64,000 bases of DNA from a virus. This document shows positions 55,983 through 63,777 of the stretch, one piece after another. Numbering within the stretch: the first letter of the stretch is position 1; every line of letters starts with the position of its first letter. The translations under genes and the position numbers were made by a program. The DNA lies in the IMG/VR virus record IMGVR_UViG_3300045973_000093, positions 1 through 64,000 of that record; one strand, given 5' to 3'. The notes below the pieces were generated by a model. The model was not told where the DNA came from, did not search any database, and worked only from the letters and a program-made list of their open reading frames with translations.

Positions 55983-58438
55983 TTCACCCTCTTCAGTTGT
56001 TTAGGTTCTTGTGCTGTGAACTGAGCTGCCATTTCTTTGAGCCACGAGGCTGGTGCCCGCCACTCAACACGCAGCCCGTAGGTCAGCTCGTTGCCGATGC
56101 GGATACGTTCAGTCTTGATGCCACGGTGTTTGAGCATGCTGGTGAACTTGTTAGGTGTCTTAGGCATATTTCCTACGCAGTGCTCGAATATGACGAGCAG
56201 CTCGTCGCGTGTCAGCTTGCTCTCGGTTGTCACCATAGAGTCCTTGCCGTTTTTGAGCAGCACGCTTGTTTTGTAGCTGCCAGTGCCAGGACTCTCGATC
56301 ATGGTCTTGATCTCACGCTTCATCATGTCGTGGTACAGGTGTGCATAGCCTGCGTTGCCGCCACTGAGCTGTAGCGCCATGTTCAGGTCCATGCGCAGTC
56401 CCCACAGGGCCATGATGTCGCCGTTGGCGAGCTGGTTCGTGGTTACGTCGATGCTGGTCTTGTTGTTCTCAACTAGCTCGGCGTGTGCTGCGTTCTTGAT
56501 AGCTGTGGCAGCGACCTGTACGTCGGCCTTGCGCGTCATGATGTACTGCATGAAGTGCTCCAGCTCTTTGGGCAGGGCCTCATCGATCTCACGCTGTGTG
56601 ATCTGCAGCCGCTCGGTTTGGAAGTGACCTACGTTGTAACGACGGTCGTTGCCTTTGATCTGCACGGGGTCTGGTTCGTTGGAGCTGAACAGCAGGCCTG
56701 TGTAGTTCCTGATCTGAGCCGCTGCGCGGTTCATACCACGGATAGTCACATAGTCCTCAGTGATGAAGTTACGCAGGTCGCCGCTGATGATGTCTTTGCG
56801 GACTGATGCTGAGACCTTGATCTCATCGATGAAAGCTATGAGCGCTTTTTCCATCCAGCCATTGAATTTTTCTTCAAGTTCGCTTGCTCGTTTGGACTGC
56901 ACATAGTCGCGCCCGAGTAGCGGTGCCAGGATGTTATTGACAATCAGTCCTTTGCCTGTGCCCTCAGTTCCATGCAGTACCCACGCCGTCTTGGGTTTGA
57001 TACGGTGCTGGAAGATGACTGCCAGCCAGTTGAGCCATGTCTCGAATGTCTCGTCGTCTTTGCCGCCGCTGATGGCATGCATCATGATTCGCTTGATTAG
57101 CGGGCACTTGGACAGTAAGCCTTTGGTTGTGAAGTCCTGGTGGAAGTAGGGGCTGGGCACATAGGTGTTGATCACACGTGCTGTTTCGTCAATGATGACT
57201 GTGTTTTGAGGATTGAATTGCAAGTCCCATACGGGTATGACATCGAACGGAGGCAGGTTGTGGTTCTGCATCCAGTGATTGAGCTGCAGCTCTGACTTCG
57301 CAGGATGCAGCTCTAAGTACTTTGTGTCTTCGCGCCAGATTCCATTCCAGTATTGCGCCGTGCGCTTGTCACGGAATGCCAGCACCAGCTCGCCACCTTC
57401 GATGGGCTGGGATTGCTGGATCTTTTGCTGAGTCTTGATGTCTTTGTAATAGTCAGGCAGTAGCTCTTTGGTGAGGTAGCTTGGTTCGCCTTTGAAGTTA
57501 TGGATGAGTTCAGGGTCATTGGCGTGATGCCAATAGCCCCAGCTATCGCCACCATTGAGATTGAAGTAAACGTATCCACGATCTTCCTTGCGTCCAGTGA
57601 TGATGGCCTGTCCGGGCTTGGGTTGCACCTCATGCTCGCCGACCCACTTGGTTGCGGCCTTGATGGGTGGTAGCTTGGATTCTTTACGCAGTTCGTTGCG
57701 CAGCTCACGAGCTTCTTCCTTGGTCTGCTCCATCGTTCGCTCTGGGAGTACGAGCTTGGCACGTAGGAACTGGTTCTTACCGGCTACGAATTGGATTCGC
57801 TCAGAGTTCTTTAGAGTGCAAGGCACGCCTTTGCCTATGGATGGCGGTGCTATGTACAGGAGCTTGTCGTTCTGACATGCGGTGATGTCAATGGGCCAGT
57901 GCAGTGCTGCGCCCGTGCGACTGAGTGTGATGCCCTTCTTGAGTGTGGGATCTGTGAGGTTCTTGTCCATGAGCCATGTCTTGACGTGCGAGGCACTGAC
58001 CTTGGCGTCCATCATGATGAACACGTGAGCAGATAGTTTGGTGTTGCCGTCCACTCCACTCGATGCTGAGTACTGGACGATGTGTGCCACGTCTTTGAAC
58101 TCAGTGATGGAGGACATGAAGTCCTTCACTGAAGTGTAGGGCGCTCCATCCAAGTCCAGACACAGCCAAGATGACGCATCGTCACTCTTTGTTGCCCCAG
58201 CACGTGACTCGCCATTGAGATCTTTGTGAAGCTGTCCTTTGACAAGACAGTGTCCGAGAGATGCGTGCTTGACGAGGGCGGTGTGGAAGTCTTTGAGCGA
58301 AGCACATTGGACTGAGTGCGAGGTGAAGTCTTTGACATTTGGGTAGCTCGATTTCTGTAGTTCGCCGCCCGCATCAAGCCAGAAGGACTTGGTGAGTGGC
58401 GTATCGGCGGAGAGGAAATAGATGGTGGTGGCGGCCAT
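55979..58438 (-). CDS. Primase-helicase (DUF5906 / SF3-like)
   Basis: 819 aa. The N-terminal 300 residues carry a primase-like core (SSWLCLDLDGAPYTSVKDFM, VQYSASSGVDG, SAHVFIMMD). Residues about 480-640 form a DUF5906/SF3-like helicase: Walker A HGTEGTGKG (about 488), ALIAFIDEIK (Walker B, about 520), and FSSNEPDPVQIKGNDRRYNV (sensor and arginine finger). It would start and unwind replication forks. It lies next to the putative origin, transcribed away from it, with a phased TCTAA repeat about 70 bp upstream of its start. Confidence 0.92.
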   Translation of the reverse strand: MAATTIYFLSADTPLTKSFWLDAGGELQKSSYPNVKDFTSHSVQCASLKDFHTALVKHASLGHCLVKGQLHKDLNGESRAGATKSDDASSWLCLDLDGAPYTSVKDFMSSITEFKDVAHIVQYSASSGVDGNTKLSAHVFIMMDAKVSASHVKTWLMDKNLTDPTLKKGITLSRTGAALHWPIDITACQNDKLLYIAPPSIGKGVPCTLKNSERIQFVAGKNQFLRAKLVLPERTMEQTKEEARELRNELRKESKLPPIKAATKWVGEHEVQPKPGQAIITGRKEDRGYVYFNLNGGDSWGYWHHANDPELIHNFKGEPSYLTKELLPDYYKDIKTQQKIQQSQPIEGGELVLAFRDKRTAQYWNGIWREDTKYLELHPAKSELQLNHWMQNHNLPPFDVIPVWDLQFNPQNTVIIDETARVINTYVPSPYFHQDFTTKGLLSKCPLIKRIMMHAISGGKDDETFETWLNWLAVIFQHRIKPKTAWVLHGTEGTGKGLIVNNILAPLLGRDYVQSKRASELEEKFNGWMEKALIAFIDEIKVSASVRKDIISGDLRNFITEDYVTIRGMNRAAAQIRNYTGLLFSSNEPDPVQIKGNDRRYNVGHFQTERLQITQREIDEALPKELEHFMQYIMTRKADVQVAATAIKNAAHAELVENNKTSIDVTTNQLANGDIMALWGLRMDLNMALQLSGGNAGYAHLYHDMMKREIKTMIESPGTGSYKTSVLLKNGKDSMVTTESKLTRDELLVIFEHCVGNMPKTPNKFTSMLKHRGIKTERIRIGNELTYGLRVEWRAPASWLKEMAAQFTAQEPKQLKRVK

Positions 58439-58506
58439 TTTGAGTTCCGTTTTTGTTTTTCTCTGTTCCGAGTTTTGGTACAGGGAACTGAGAACTGGGC
58501 GAGAGC

Positions 58507-58524
58507 AGATTAGATCACGTTAGA
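58507..58524 (-). promoter_or_regulatory. Phased TCTAA repeat before primase-helicase
   Basis: Minus-strand TCTAACGTGATCTAATCT, about 70 bases before the primase-helicase ATG. A plausible early or middle promoter. Confidence 0.5.
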
Positions 58525-58640
58525 GTTGAACGAGTAATAGTCATTTTTTATTGATCTTTCACGACTCATTGGCACACAGACGGAACATGCTTTGGAACGC
58601 TATAGCTTCCCTCTGAGCCACCCTCTCTTTGTTCCATTGT

Positions 58641-58702
58641 TCTAATATATTATTATTATTAATAGAGAGAGAGAGTAGAGAAGAGAGTGTGTATATATAT
58701 AC
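58641..58702. repeat. AT-rich and GA microsatellite (putative unwinding element)
   Basis: Successive (TAT)n, (GA)n and (TA)n runs within 62 bases, the most AT-rich part of the gene-free region and a candidate DNA unwinding element. Confidence 0.55.
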
Positions 58703-58790
58703 TGTGGGGAGAGTGAAACACGTTTCGGAACGGAACAAGCCCTGTCCGACGTCCCACGTGCTCAGTCCCATGTTCGATGTTCTCAAACTG

Positions 58791-58849
58791 TATAAACTGT
58801 TTATATCAATGCGGTTCTTTGCTCATTGATATAAACTGTTTATATCAAT
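58791..58849. promoter_or_regulatory. Two copies of a TATAAACTGTTTATATCAAT operator-like element
   Basis: Copies at 58791-58810 and 58830-58849, 39 bp apart. The second is part of a perfect inverted repeat, ATTGATATAAAC and GTTTATATCAAT around a single T (58825-58849). This is a strong candidate binding site for a dimeric repressor or an initiator. Confidence 0.65.
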
Positions 58850-58875
58850 ACAGTCACATAGCTCCCTGGTTGTTC

Positions 58876-58898
58876 AAAAATGTGCGACGCACATTTTT
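58876..58898. terminator. Bidirectional terminator-like hairpin
   Basis: AAAAATGTGC / GCACATTTTT with a GAC loop; A- and T-tracts on both sides. Confidence 0.65.
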
Positions 58899-58933
58899 TA
58901 TTTCTTCGTACGCAGTACGACGCGCTGAGTTTG

Positions 58934-58969
58934 AAAAACAAAACGCCCACACGCGTGTGCGTGTGAGCG
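58934..58969 (-). terminator. Rho-independent terminator (leftward unit end)
   Basis: Minus strand: 11-bp stem CGCTCACACGC/GCGTGTGGGCG (one G-T) with ACAC loop, then TTTTGTTTTT. Ends the 59.0-60.6 kb unit. Confidence 0.85.
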
Positions 58970-58975
58970 AGTTGG

Positions 58976-59881
58976 TTACGCGGCGGTTGTGACTTTGATG
59001 CCGTTGTCCAGAGTCGTTGTCACTTTCTCAGTTTGGACTGGGCGCGGAGCACGTTGCACTTTCTTCGCTGCAACTTTCTTGACGCGCTTTGCCTTTGGTG
59101 CTTTGGGCGCAGACATCTGTTCGATGAGGTCAGGCATGAGGCGCTGGATGATGATGTGATCACCAACACCGAGCACTGTGTCCCCAGACCGACCGAACAA
59201 CGTGTTGTTGATGCAGGTCTGGAGTGCGCGGTTGAGTGAAGCCATCAGCTTGTTCGCCAAATATTCTTTGACGTCCGAATCCAGTTGGCTGTAGTTCTCA
59301 TCGTCCTCGTCGTCCATCGCGACTGCGAACACGTTGTCGATCACGTATTCGACTGCACCGGCGCGTTGCTTGCGCAGATTGGCGAAGTGGTTGTCCGAGT
59401 TGAGTCGCTCCTTCTTTGCAGCAGCGATCATGTCGGCAGTGACGGTGATGCCCAGACTTGCAAGCATGGGCACAGCTTCCTTGTTGATGTCACGTTCGCG
59501 CTGCGGCCCTGTCATCATCGTGATGGTGGACTGGATAGAGCCGAGGTCGTCGTCTGCCTTGCGGCCAGTCGTGACCATCGTGCTGTGCAGCAACTCGTAG
59601 CGCCATTCAACATGCAGCTTGAAGAGCTTCTTGTTGGCAGCGATCACGTCCTTGCCAGCGCCAGTCTCAGGTCCTGAGATCAGAGCAGCGAACTCACGAC
59701 GATCCAGTTCCTTGAACTCGTGGTAGCCAGCAGCCTGCAGCTTCTGAACGATAGCGTCAGCCGCAGCAAACAGCGAAGCGTTGACCGAGCCAACCATCGA
59801 CAGCCAGACTTGCTTGCGGATCGCAGCGCTGGGGATGTCCTTGACGAATTGGGTGAGATTGAAAGATTTGTTGAAAGACAT
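58976..59881 (-). CDS. Large leftward-unit protein, unknown (301 aa)
   Basis: MSFNKSFNLTQFVKDIPSAAIRKQVWLSMVGSVNASLFAAADAIVQKLQ is a helical start; FAVAMDDEDDENYSQLDSDVKEYLANKLMASLNRALQTCINNTLFGRSGDTV is the centre. The last 60 residues are basic (PKAPKAKRVKKVAAKKVQRAPRP), a likely nucleic-acid-binding tail. It is the last and largest gene of the unit next to the origin region. I do not recognise a family; a DNA-binding or replication-control role is a guess from the tail and position. Confidence 0.65.
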   Translation of the reverse strand: MSFNKSFNLTQFVKDIPSAAIRKQVWLSMVGSVNASLFAAADAIVQKLQAAGYHEFKELDRREFAALISGPETGAGKDVIAANKKLFKLHVEWRYELLHSTMVTTGRKADDDLGSIQSTITMMTGPQRERDINKEAVPMLASLGITVTADMIAAAKKERLNSDNHFANLRKQRAGAVEYVIDNVFAVAMDDEDDENYSQLDSDVKEYLANKLMASLNRALQTCINNTLFGRSGDTVLGVGDHIIIQRLMPDLIEQMSAPKAPKAKRVKKVAAKKVQRAPRPVQTEKVTTTLDNGIKVTTAA

Positions 59882-59884
59882 AAC

Positions 59885-60061
59885 TTACTCCTTAGCGGTA
59901 TTGATTGAGGTTTTGCGGGTTGCAGCAAGTACGAAGGTCTCGTGTTGTTCAAACAACGACTCAACCTCGCACTCATCTTCTACGGTCTCGCACTCTGCAC
60001 GCAGCAGTACGAGCAACGGGTCGGTGTCAGACGTAAAGCCTTCACCGGATCTCAGGTGCAT
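59885..60061 (-). CDS. 58-aa acidic protein, unknown
   Basis: MHLRSGEGFTSDTDPLLVLLRAECETVEDECEVESLFEQHETFVLAATRKTSINTAKE. AAGGAG precedes the ATG, and the stop overlaps the RBS of the 301-aa gene. Acidic helical; function unknown. Its leader is a hairpin element shared with two other genes of the unit. Confidence 0.6.
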   Translation of the reverse strand: MHLRSGEGFTSDTDPLLVLLRAECETVEDECEVESLFEQHETFVLAATRKTSINTAKE

Positions 60062-60080
60062 AAGAACTCCTTGTTAATGC

Positions 60081-60144
60081 GTAGCCACGTCGGCTACAAA
60101 ACAAAAACTCGATGCGCCGAGCCCGCGAGGCCCGACGCACCGAG
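60081..60144 (-). promoter_or_regulatory. Leader element B: terminator-like stem plus small hairpin
   Basis: Minus strand, in order: a 16-bp stem with three G-U pairs (60108-60123 with 60129-60144) followed by TTTTTGTTTTG, then GTAGCC/GGCTAC with a 5-nt loop (60081-60097), then 19 bases to the ATG of the 58-aa gene. The first part is an efficient terminator or attenuator. Confidence 0.65.
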
Positions 60145-60147
60145 TGC

Positions 60148-60333
60148 TTAGTTCAACGCCAGCTCCATGAGCCAAGGGCAGCTTGGGTTGCCGTCCACCA
60201 GCCGACGCACCAGAGCAAGGTCTTCCTTGTCTAGTGTGCTGAGTGGTGTCCAGCCGCTTTCGGCTAAGACCGAGACACCAAAGATCAAGTCCTTGGTGAG
60301 CGCAATAGCGCCGTTTGTCCATGTGATGTTCAT
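60148..60333 (-). CDS. 61-aa protein, unknown
   Basis: From the ATG after GGAGAAAG. MNITWTNGAIALTKDLIFGVSVLAESGWTPLSTLDKEDLALVRRLVDGNPSCPWLMELALN: strand then helices. No family recognised. Confidence 0.6.
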   Translation of the reverse strand: MNITWTNGAIALTKDLIFGVSVLAESGWTPLSTLDKEDLALVRRLVDGNPSCPWLMELALN

Positions 60334-60349
60334 AGCTTTCTCCTGTTCC

Positions 60350-60398
60350 CCACGCCCCATGCGTGGTGTTCAACGCCGCTAGAGGGCCGAAGCCCTCT
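60350..60398 (-). promoter_or_regulatory. Leader element C: two hairpins before the 61-aa gene
   Basis: Minus strand: AGAGGGC/GCCCTCT with TTCG loop (60381-60398) and CCACGC/GCGTGG with a 5-nt loop (60350-60366), 16 bases before the ATG. Same order as leader B. Confidence 0.6.
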
Positions 60399-60403
60399 GT
60401 TCT

Positions 60404-60604
60404 TTAGTACTGGTTGCGGTGATAGCGATACGCAGCCATGAAGTTCTCTCCGAACTTGGGGACACCGGCTGCGAGCTTTGCTGCTGATTCAGCCAACGAT
60501 GTGTCAGCTTGAGCAGCAGGTTTGGCTTGCTTGTTAGCCTCGCGATAGAACGCAAGACGTTGTGCTGCGGACATAGTGCTGAGGTCGAGGGACTTTGTTG
60601 CCAT
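60404..60604 (-). CDS. 66-aa protein, first gene of the leftward unit
   Basis: MATKSLDLSTMSAAQRLAFYREANKQAKPAAQADTSLAESAAKLAAGVPKFGENFMAAYRYHRNQY. Strong RBS (AAGGAG). Helical, mildly basic. No family recognised. Confidence 0.65.
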   Translation of the reverse strand: MATKSLDLSTMSAAQRLAFYREANKQAKPAAQADTSLAESAAKLAAGVPKFGENFMAAYRYHRNQY

Positions 60605-60937
60605 GATTAACTCCTTAAGGTTGAATAGCTTGGCTAGCTACACAATCAACACTCGATGGGCGAGCCTGCGAGCCTGAATTGATTAAGGGACTCCAAGTAC
60701 CAGGGGTGATACGAATCCGAAGTGGGGGCACCGAATTCAGCACCCCTGGAGGGGTGGAGCCGCGACTAGATCTACGGGTTTTCACAGAACTCAGTCCTCC
60801 GTCCCGAGCACTTCGTTCCCAGTTCGAAAAACTTTTCCGCACCCACCCCCGTCATTTTTCTAAACGGACTTCTCCATAAAAATTTATAAAATTTTTGGGA
60901 CTCTTCTACAATCTCACGAAATCTGGAGGGATCTAAC
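60605..60937. promoter_or_regulatory. Divergent control region
   Basis: 333 gene-free bases between the first leftward gene and the first rightward gene. Leader A (minus): TAGCT/AGCTA hairpin with a 5-nt loop (60626-60640), 21 bases before the leftward ATG. Also CACCCC/GGGGTG hairpin (60741-60756), and an AT-rich stretch (60877-60895) before TACAAT (60907-60912), a likely -10 box of the rightward promoter. No regulator gene lies in it. Confidence 0.6.
60911..60936 (+). promoter_or_regulatory. Triple phased ATCT repeat before the terminase unit
   Basis: ATCT at 60911, 60921 and 60931 (ATCTCACGAA, ATCTGGAGGG, ATCTAAC), three exact 10-bp steps, the last just before the ATG at 60938. It overlaps the -10 box at its left end and contains the GGAGG ribosome site. 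Confidence 0.5.
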
Positions 60938-61165
60938 ATGGCCGAGCAGCTCAGCATCGTCAAGCGAATAGCGAAGTTCATCGAGGGCATTCACGAGGCG
61001 ACGGGCGAAAGACCAAGGGCCATCGTTATTAACGAGCGCCAACTTCATGAGCTTGCGTGGGAGACCGGCGTGATCGTGGAGGAGGGCACTGAAGCAGCGT
61101 TCTGGGGCATCCCTCTCATCATTGACAGGAGCGAACATGGCGCGTCGACCATCGAAAATCACTGA
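60938..61165 (+). CDS. Small protein preceding terminase, unknown
   Basis: 75 aa with GGAGG before the ATG. MAEQLSIVKRIAKFIEGIHEATGERPRAIVINERQLHELAWETGVIVEEGTEAAFWGIPLIIDRSEHG has a helix, a strand and another helix, a small mixed fold seen beside terminase genes. Overlaps terS by 29 bases. No function known. Confidence 0.65.
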   Translation: MAEQLSIVKRIAKFIEGIHEATGERPRAIVINERQLHELAWETGVIVEEGTEAAFWGIPLIIDRSEHGASTIENH

Positions 61166-61580
61166 GAAGCAGCAGACCTACGTGGACAGCATCATGGAGG
61201 GCAAATCCAAAGATGCGTCGGCAAAGGCTGCGGGCTATCCACACGCGCAGCACTTGGAGAGATCAGAGACGGTGCGCCAAGAGATTGCACTGGCTCGCGA
61301 AAAACTCACGGACCTCACGCAGATCAGGCGTCTTGATGTGGTGGACGGCATCATGGACGGTATCTCACTTGCGCGTATGCAGGGTGATGCGGGCAATGTG
61401 ATCAAGGGCTGGACCGAAGTGGGCAAGATGTTGGGCCACTACGCACCAGAAGTGAAGACCTTGAACCTGAACCTGAACCAGCAGCGGCTGCGTTCTAAGT
61501 TCGAAGCCCTCAGTGATGAGGAGCTGCTTGCAATTCAGAATGGGGCCGTGATCGATGTCGATTCAAAAACCATCAACTAG
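61137..61580 (+). CDS. terS: Terminase small subunit
   Basis: 147 aa from the ATG after GACAGGAGCG. The start KITEKQQTYVDSIMEGKSKDASAKAAGYPHAQHLERSETVRQEIALAREKLTDLTQIRRLDVVDGI is the terS helix-turn-helix that recognises the packaging site (KDASAKAAGY is the recognition helix type). A coiled-coil or assembly part follows. It overlaps the large-subunit start, as usual. Confidence 0.85.
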   Translation: MARRPSKITEKQQTYVDSIMEGKSKDASAKAAGYPHAQHLERSETVRQEIALAREKLTDLTQIRRLDVVDGIMDGISLARMQGDAGNVIKGWTEVGKMLGHYAPEVKTLNLNLNQQRLRSKFEALSDEELLAIQNGAVIDVDSKTIN

Positions 61581-63435
61581 CACCCGCAAGGTCAAGTATT
61601 TCTGCCGGAGCTGCAATCAGAAGCGCCCGCCAACGCTGTTTTTGCGTGATGACCCGTACCACTGCACGGATTGCATGGCGAAGGCCGCTGCGGACCTGCA
61701 AAACACGGAAGAAGACCTGCCTCCTGTGCCCAAGAAGCGCACACCCAGTCTCAAAATCACTGCACTGCCTCCTGAAGCAGCCATAGACCACGCAAGTCAG
61801 GCCGCGCAAGAAGACCCAGTCGACCTGCCCACACCCTCGGGCGACGTTTTCATCTCCCCGAACCAGCCTGTAGACCCCGGTCATCAGGAGATGGCCGCAC
61901 GGACCTTGGCCCGACGCCGTCTGCTGTCGTTTATCAAGCGCTTCAAGCCGAAATACGACGCTGGATGGGTCCATGAGGACATTTGCCGTCGTCTGGAGCG
62001 GTTTGTGGAGCAGGTGGAGGCTGGTTTGGAGCCGCGTCTGCTGCTCATGATGCCTGTGCGGCACGGTAAGAGCGAGATTGGCTCGCGGCACTTTGCTCCG
62101 TGGGTACTCGGTAAGCACCCGGACTGGGAAATTATTGCGGCCTCCGGCGCTCAGTCCCTCGCCATGTCCTTCAGTCGCTACATCCGCGACCTCGTGCGAG
62201 ATCCTGCGTACCAGAGCGTGTTTCCTAATATGAAGCTCGATGCCTCCAGTCAGAGTGTGGAGAACTGGAATACGACGTACGGCGGTGGCTACCTCGCAGC
62301 CGGTATCGGCACCATGATTACGGGTCGCGGTGCGCACATTCTGCTCATCGATGACCCGGTGAAGGACGCCGAAGCTGCGGACTCGGCCGTCATCCGCGAC
62401 GGTACGTGGGAGTGGTACATGTCCACCGCCTACACCCGCTTGGCCCCGGGCGGCGGCGTGCTGGGTATCATGACTTGGTGGAACGAAGACGACTGGGCCG
62501 GTCGGATTCAGCAGGTGATGGCGACGGGCGACGGTGACAAGTTCGAGATCGTGAAGTACCCAGCTATCAACGAGATCGGCGACGAGTACATACTGCCAGA
62601 CGACACCATTGAGCAGGTCCCCGAGGGCATCAAGCCGCCTGAAGGCTCGCGGCTCACACGCCTGAAGAACACGGCGCTGCACCCAGCTCGCTATACGTTG
62701 GAGATGCTGCTCAGGCGTAAGAGTAACTACTACGCGCTGGGTCAGCAGCGCTGGTGGTCAGCTCTCTTCCAGCAGAACCCAGCCCCCGAGGAGGGCGCGT
62801 TCTTCACGAAGGACATGTTCATAGAGTACGTCACAGCCCCTCGGCGCGACGGCCTCAACGTCTTCCAGGCATGGGACTTTGCTATTACAGAGAAGCAGAA
62901 GAGCGACTACACGGTGGCTATTACGGGGCTGATCGACGAGAGCGACAACATGTACGTGCTTGACGTCTGGCGGTTCAGGACTGAGGACGGCATAGAGCTG
63001 GGTACTGCGATCATGACCTACGCCCGCACGTGGCAGGCAGACCAGATTGCGGTCGAGGACGGACAGATCTGGAAGTCAATCAAGGCGAACTTCGAGAAGG
63101 CCTGCGAGGTCGCGAAGTACTACCCGTCGTACGAGGTGATCGTGCCGCTCACAGACAAGCGCACCCGTGCCCAGCCTGCACGCGGTCGGATGCAGCAGGG
63201 CAAGATTCAGTTCCCCGTACGCGCACCGTGGTACGCGCTCTTTCAGCACGAGCTGCTGCGCTTTGAGGCTGGCGGCAAGCACGACGACCAAGTGGACGCC
63301 CTGGCCCACCTCGTGCGTCTGGTGACGACGAAGGCCGCTCCCAAGGGGCCGAAGAAGGCCAAGCCGCTACCGAGCTGGAAGGACAAGCTGCGTCAGCACT
63401 TGCGCGGCGGCAGCGGCTCGTCGATGGCGGCGTGA
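61555..63435 (+). CDS. terL: Terminase large subunit
   Basis: 626 aa. Residues 17-40 form an unusual N-terminal zinc finger (Cys17, 20, 37, 40). ATPase: Walker A-like MPVRHGKSE (about residue 165), Walker B HILLIDDP, then the nuclease RNase-H fold with WDFAITEKQKSDY and HDDQVDAL near the C-terminus. It translocates DNA into the prohead and cuts concatemers. The ATPase type is that of headful phages, though the cutting mode is not visible from sequence. Confidence 0.95.
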   Translation: MSIQKPSTSTRKVKYFCRSCNQKRPPTLFLRDDPYHCTDCMAKAAADLQNTEEDLPPVPKKRTPSLKITALPPEAAIDHASQAAQEDPVDLPTPSGDVFISPNQPVDPGHQEMAARTLARRRLLSFIKRFKPKYDAGWVHEDICRRLERFVEQVEAGLEPRLLLMMPVRHGKSEIGSRHFAPWVLGKHPDWEIIAASGAQSLAMSFSRYIRDLVRDPAYQSVFPNMKLDASSQSVENWNTTYGGGYLAAGIGTMITGRGAHILLIDDPVKDAEAADSAVIRDGTWEWYMSTAYTRLAPGGGVLGIMTWWNEDDWAGRIQQVMATGDGDKFEIVKYPAINEIGDEYILPDDTIEQVPEGIKPPEGSRLTRLKNTALHPARYTLEMLLRRKSNYYALGQQRWWSALFQQNPAPEEGAFFTKDMFIEYVTAPRRDGLNVFQAWDFAITEKQKSDYTVAITGLIDESDNMYVLDVWRFRTEDGIELGTAIMTYARTWQADQIAVEDGQIWKSIKANFEKACEVAKYYPSYEVIVPLTDKRTRAQPARGRMQQGKIQFPVRAPWYALFQHELLRFEAGGKHDDQVDALAHLVRLVTTKAAPKGPKKAKPLPSWKDKLRQHLRGGSGSSMAA

Positions 63436-63440
63436 TTGAT

Positions 63441-63478
63441 AATCTAACGTAGTCTGATAAACTCGGCGCGAATCTAAC
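63441..63478 (+). promoter_or_regulatory. Triple phased TCTAA repeat
   Basis: TCTAA at 63443, TCTGA at 63453 and TCTAA at 63473 (10 and 20 bp steps). The first two form TCTAACGTAGTCTGATAA, nearly the minus copy at 43701. It follows the terL stop and precedes the RBS of the next gene. Confidence 0.6.
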
Positions 63479-63492
63479 CCCGGAGCTGACAT

Positions 63493-63777
63493 ATGCAGCA
63501 GTCATACAACCTCACCCTCGTCACAGGGGCTACTGAGGTACTTATCTCTCCAAGCGCACGCCTCATAGCGATCATCCCGCAGGGCGCGACGACCGGCACA
63601 GTGACTGTGCGCGAGGCCACGGCCATCGGCAGCGGCAACCCCGCACGATGGACGGCACCCTCCGCTGGTACGAACTTCGGCGGCGGTGACGCAGGCGTGA
63701 AGTTCGCAGGCGGTTTGACAGTTCAGCTCAGCGTAGGCGCGGACACCTTCGGGATCGTCTGGGGTCCAGCACTCTAG
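63493..63777 (+). CDS. Small structural protein, unknown
   Basis: 94 aa with CCGGAG before the ATG. MQQSYNLTLVTGATEVLISPSARLIAIIPQGATTGTVTVREATAIG...VKFAGGLTVQLSVGADTFGIVWGPAL is a small beta protein rich in Thr/Gly/Val, like minor head or decoration proteins. It is alone between terminase and portal and is terminated directly after, so it has its own promoter element upstream. Confidence 0.6.
   Translation: MQQSYNLTLVTGATEVLISPSARLIAIIPQGATTGTVTVREATAIGSGNPARWTAPSAGTNFGGGDAGVKFAGGLTVQLSVGADTFGIVWGPAL

Larger units (their letters stand above)
58444..58736. repeat. CGGAAC iteron-like hexamers in the putative origin
   Basis: Eight (C/T/G)GGAAC sites on either strand: 58444, 58465, 58483, 58581, 58593, 58631, 58726 and 58731. 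Only about 0.6 GGAAC/GTTCC are expected by chance in 300 bp. Five are the full CGGAAC, two TGGAAC, one GGGAAC. They surround an AT-rich stretch. Confidence 0.6.

Noticed and set aside
58559-58829. Short frames in the putative origin region (75 aa minus, 66 aa plus)
   Set aside because: They run through microsatellite and palindromic DNA, have no RBS, and the products are low-complexity.
61573-62682. Minus-strand 369-aa frame opposite terminase
   Set aside because: No RBS, no recognisable domain, and terL is unmistakable on the other strand.
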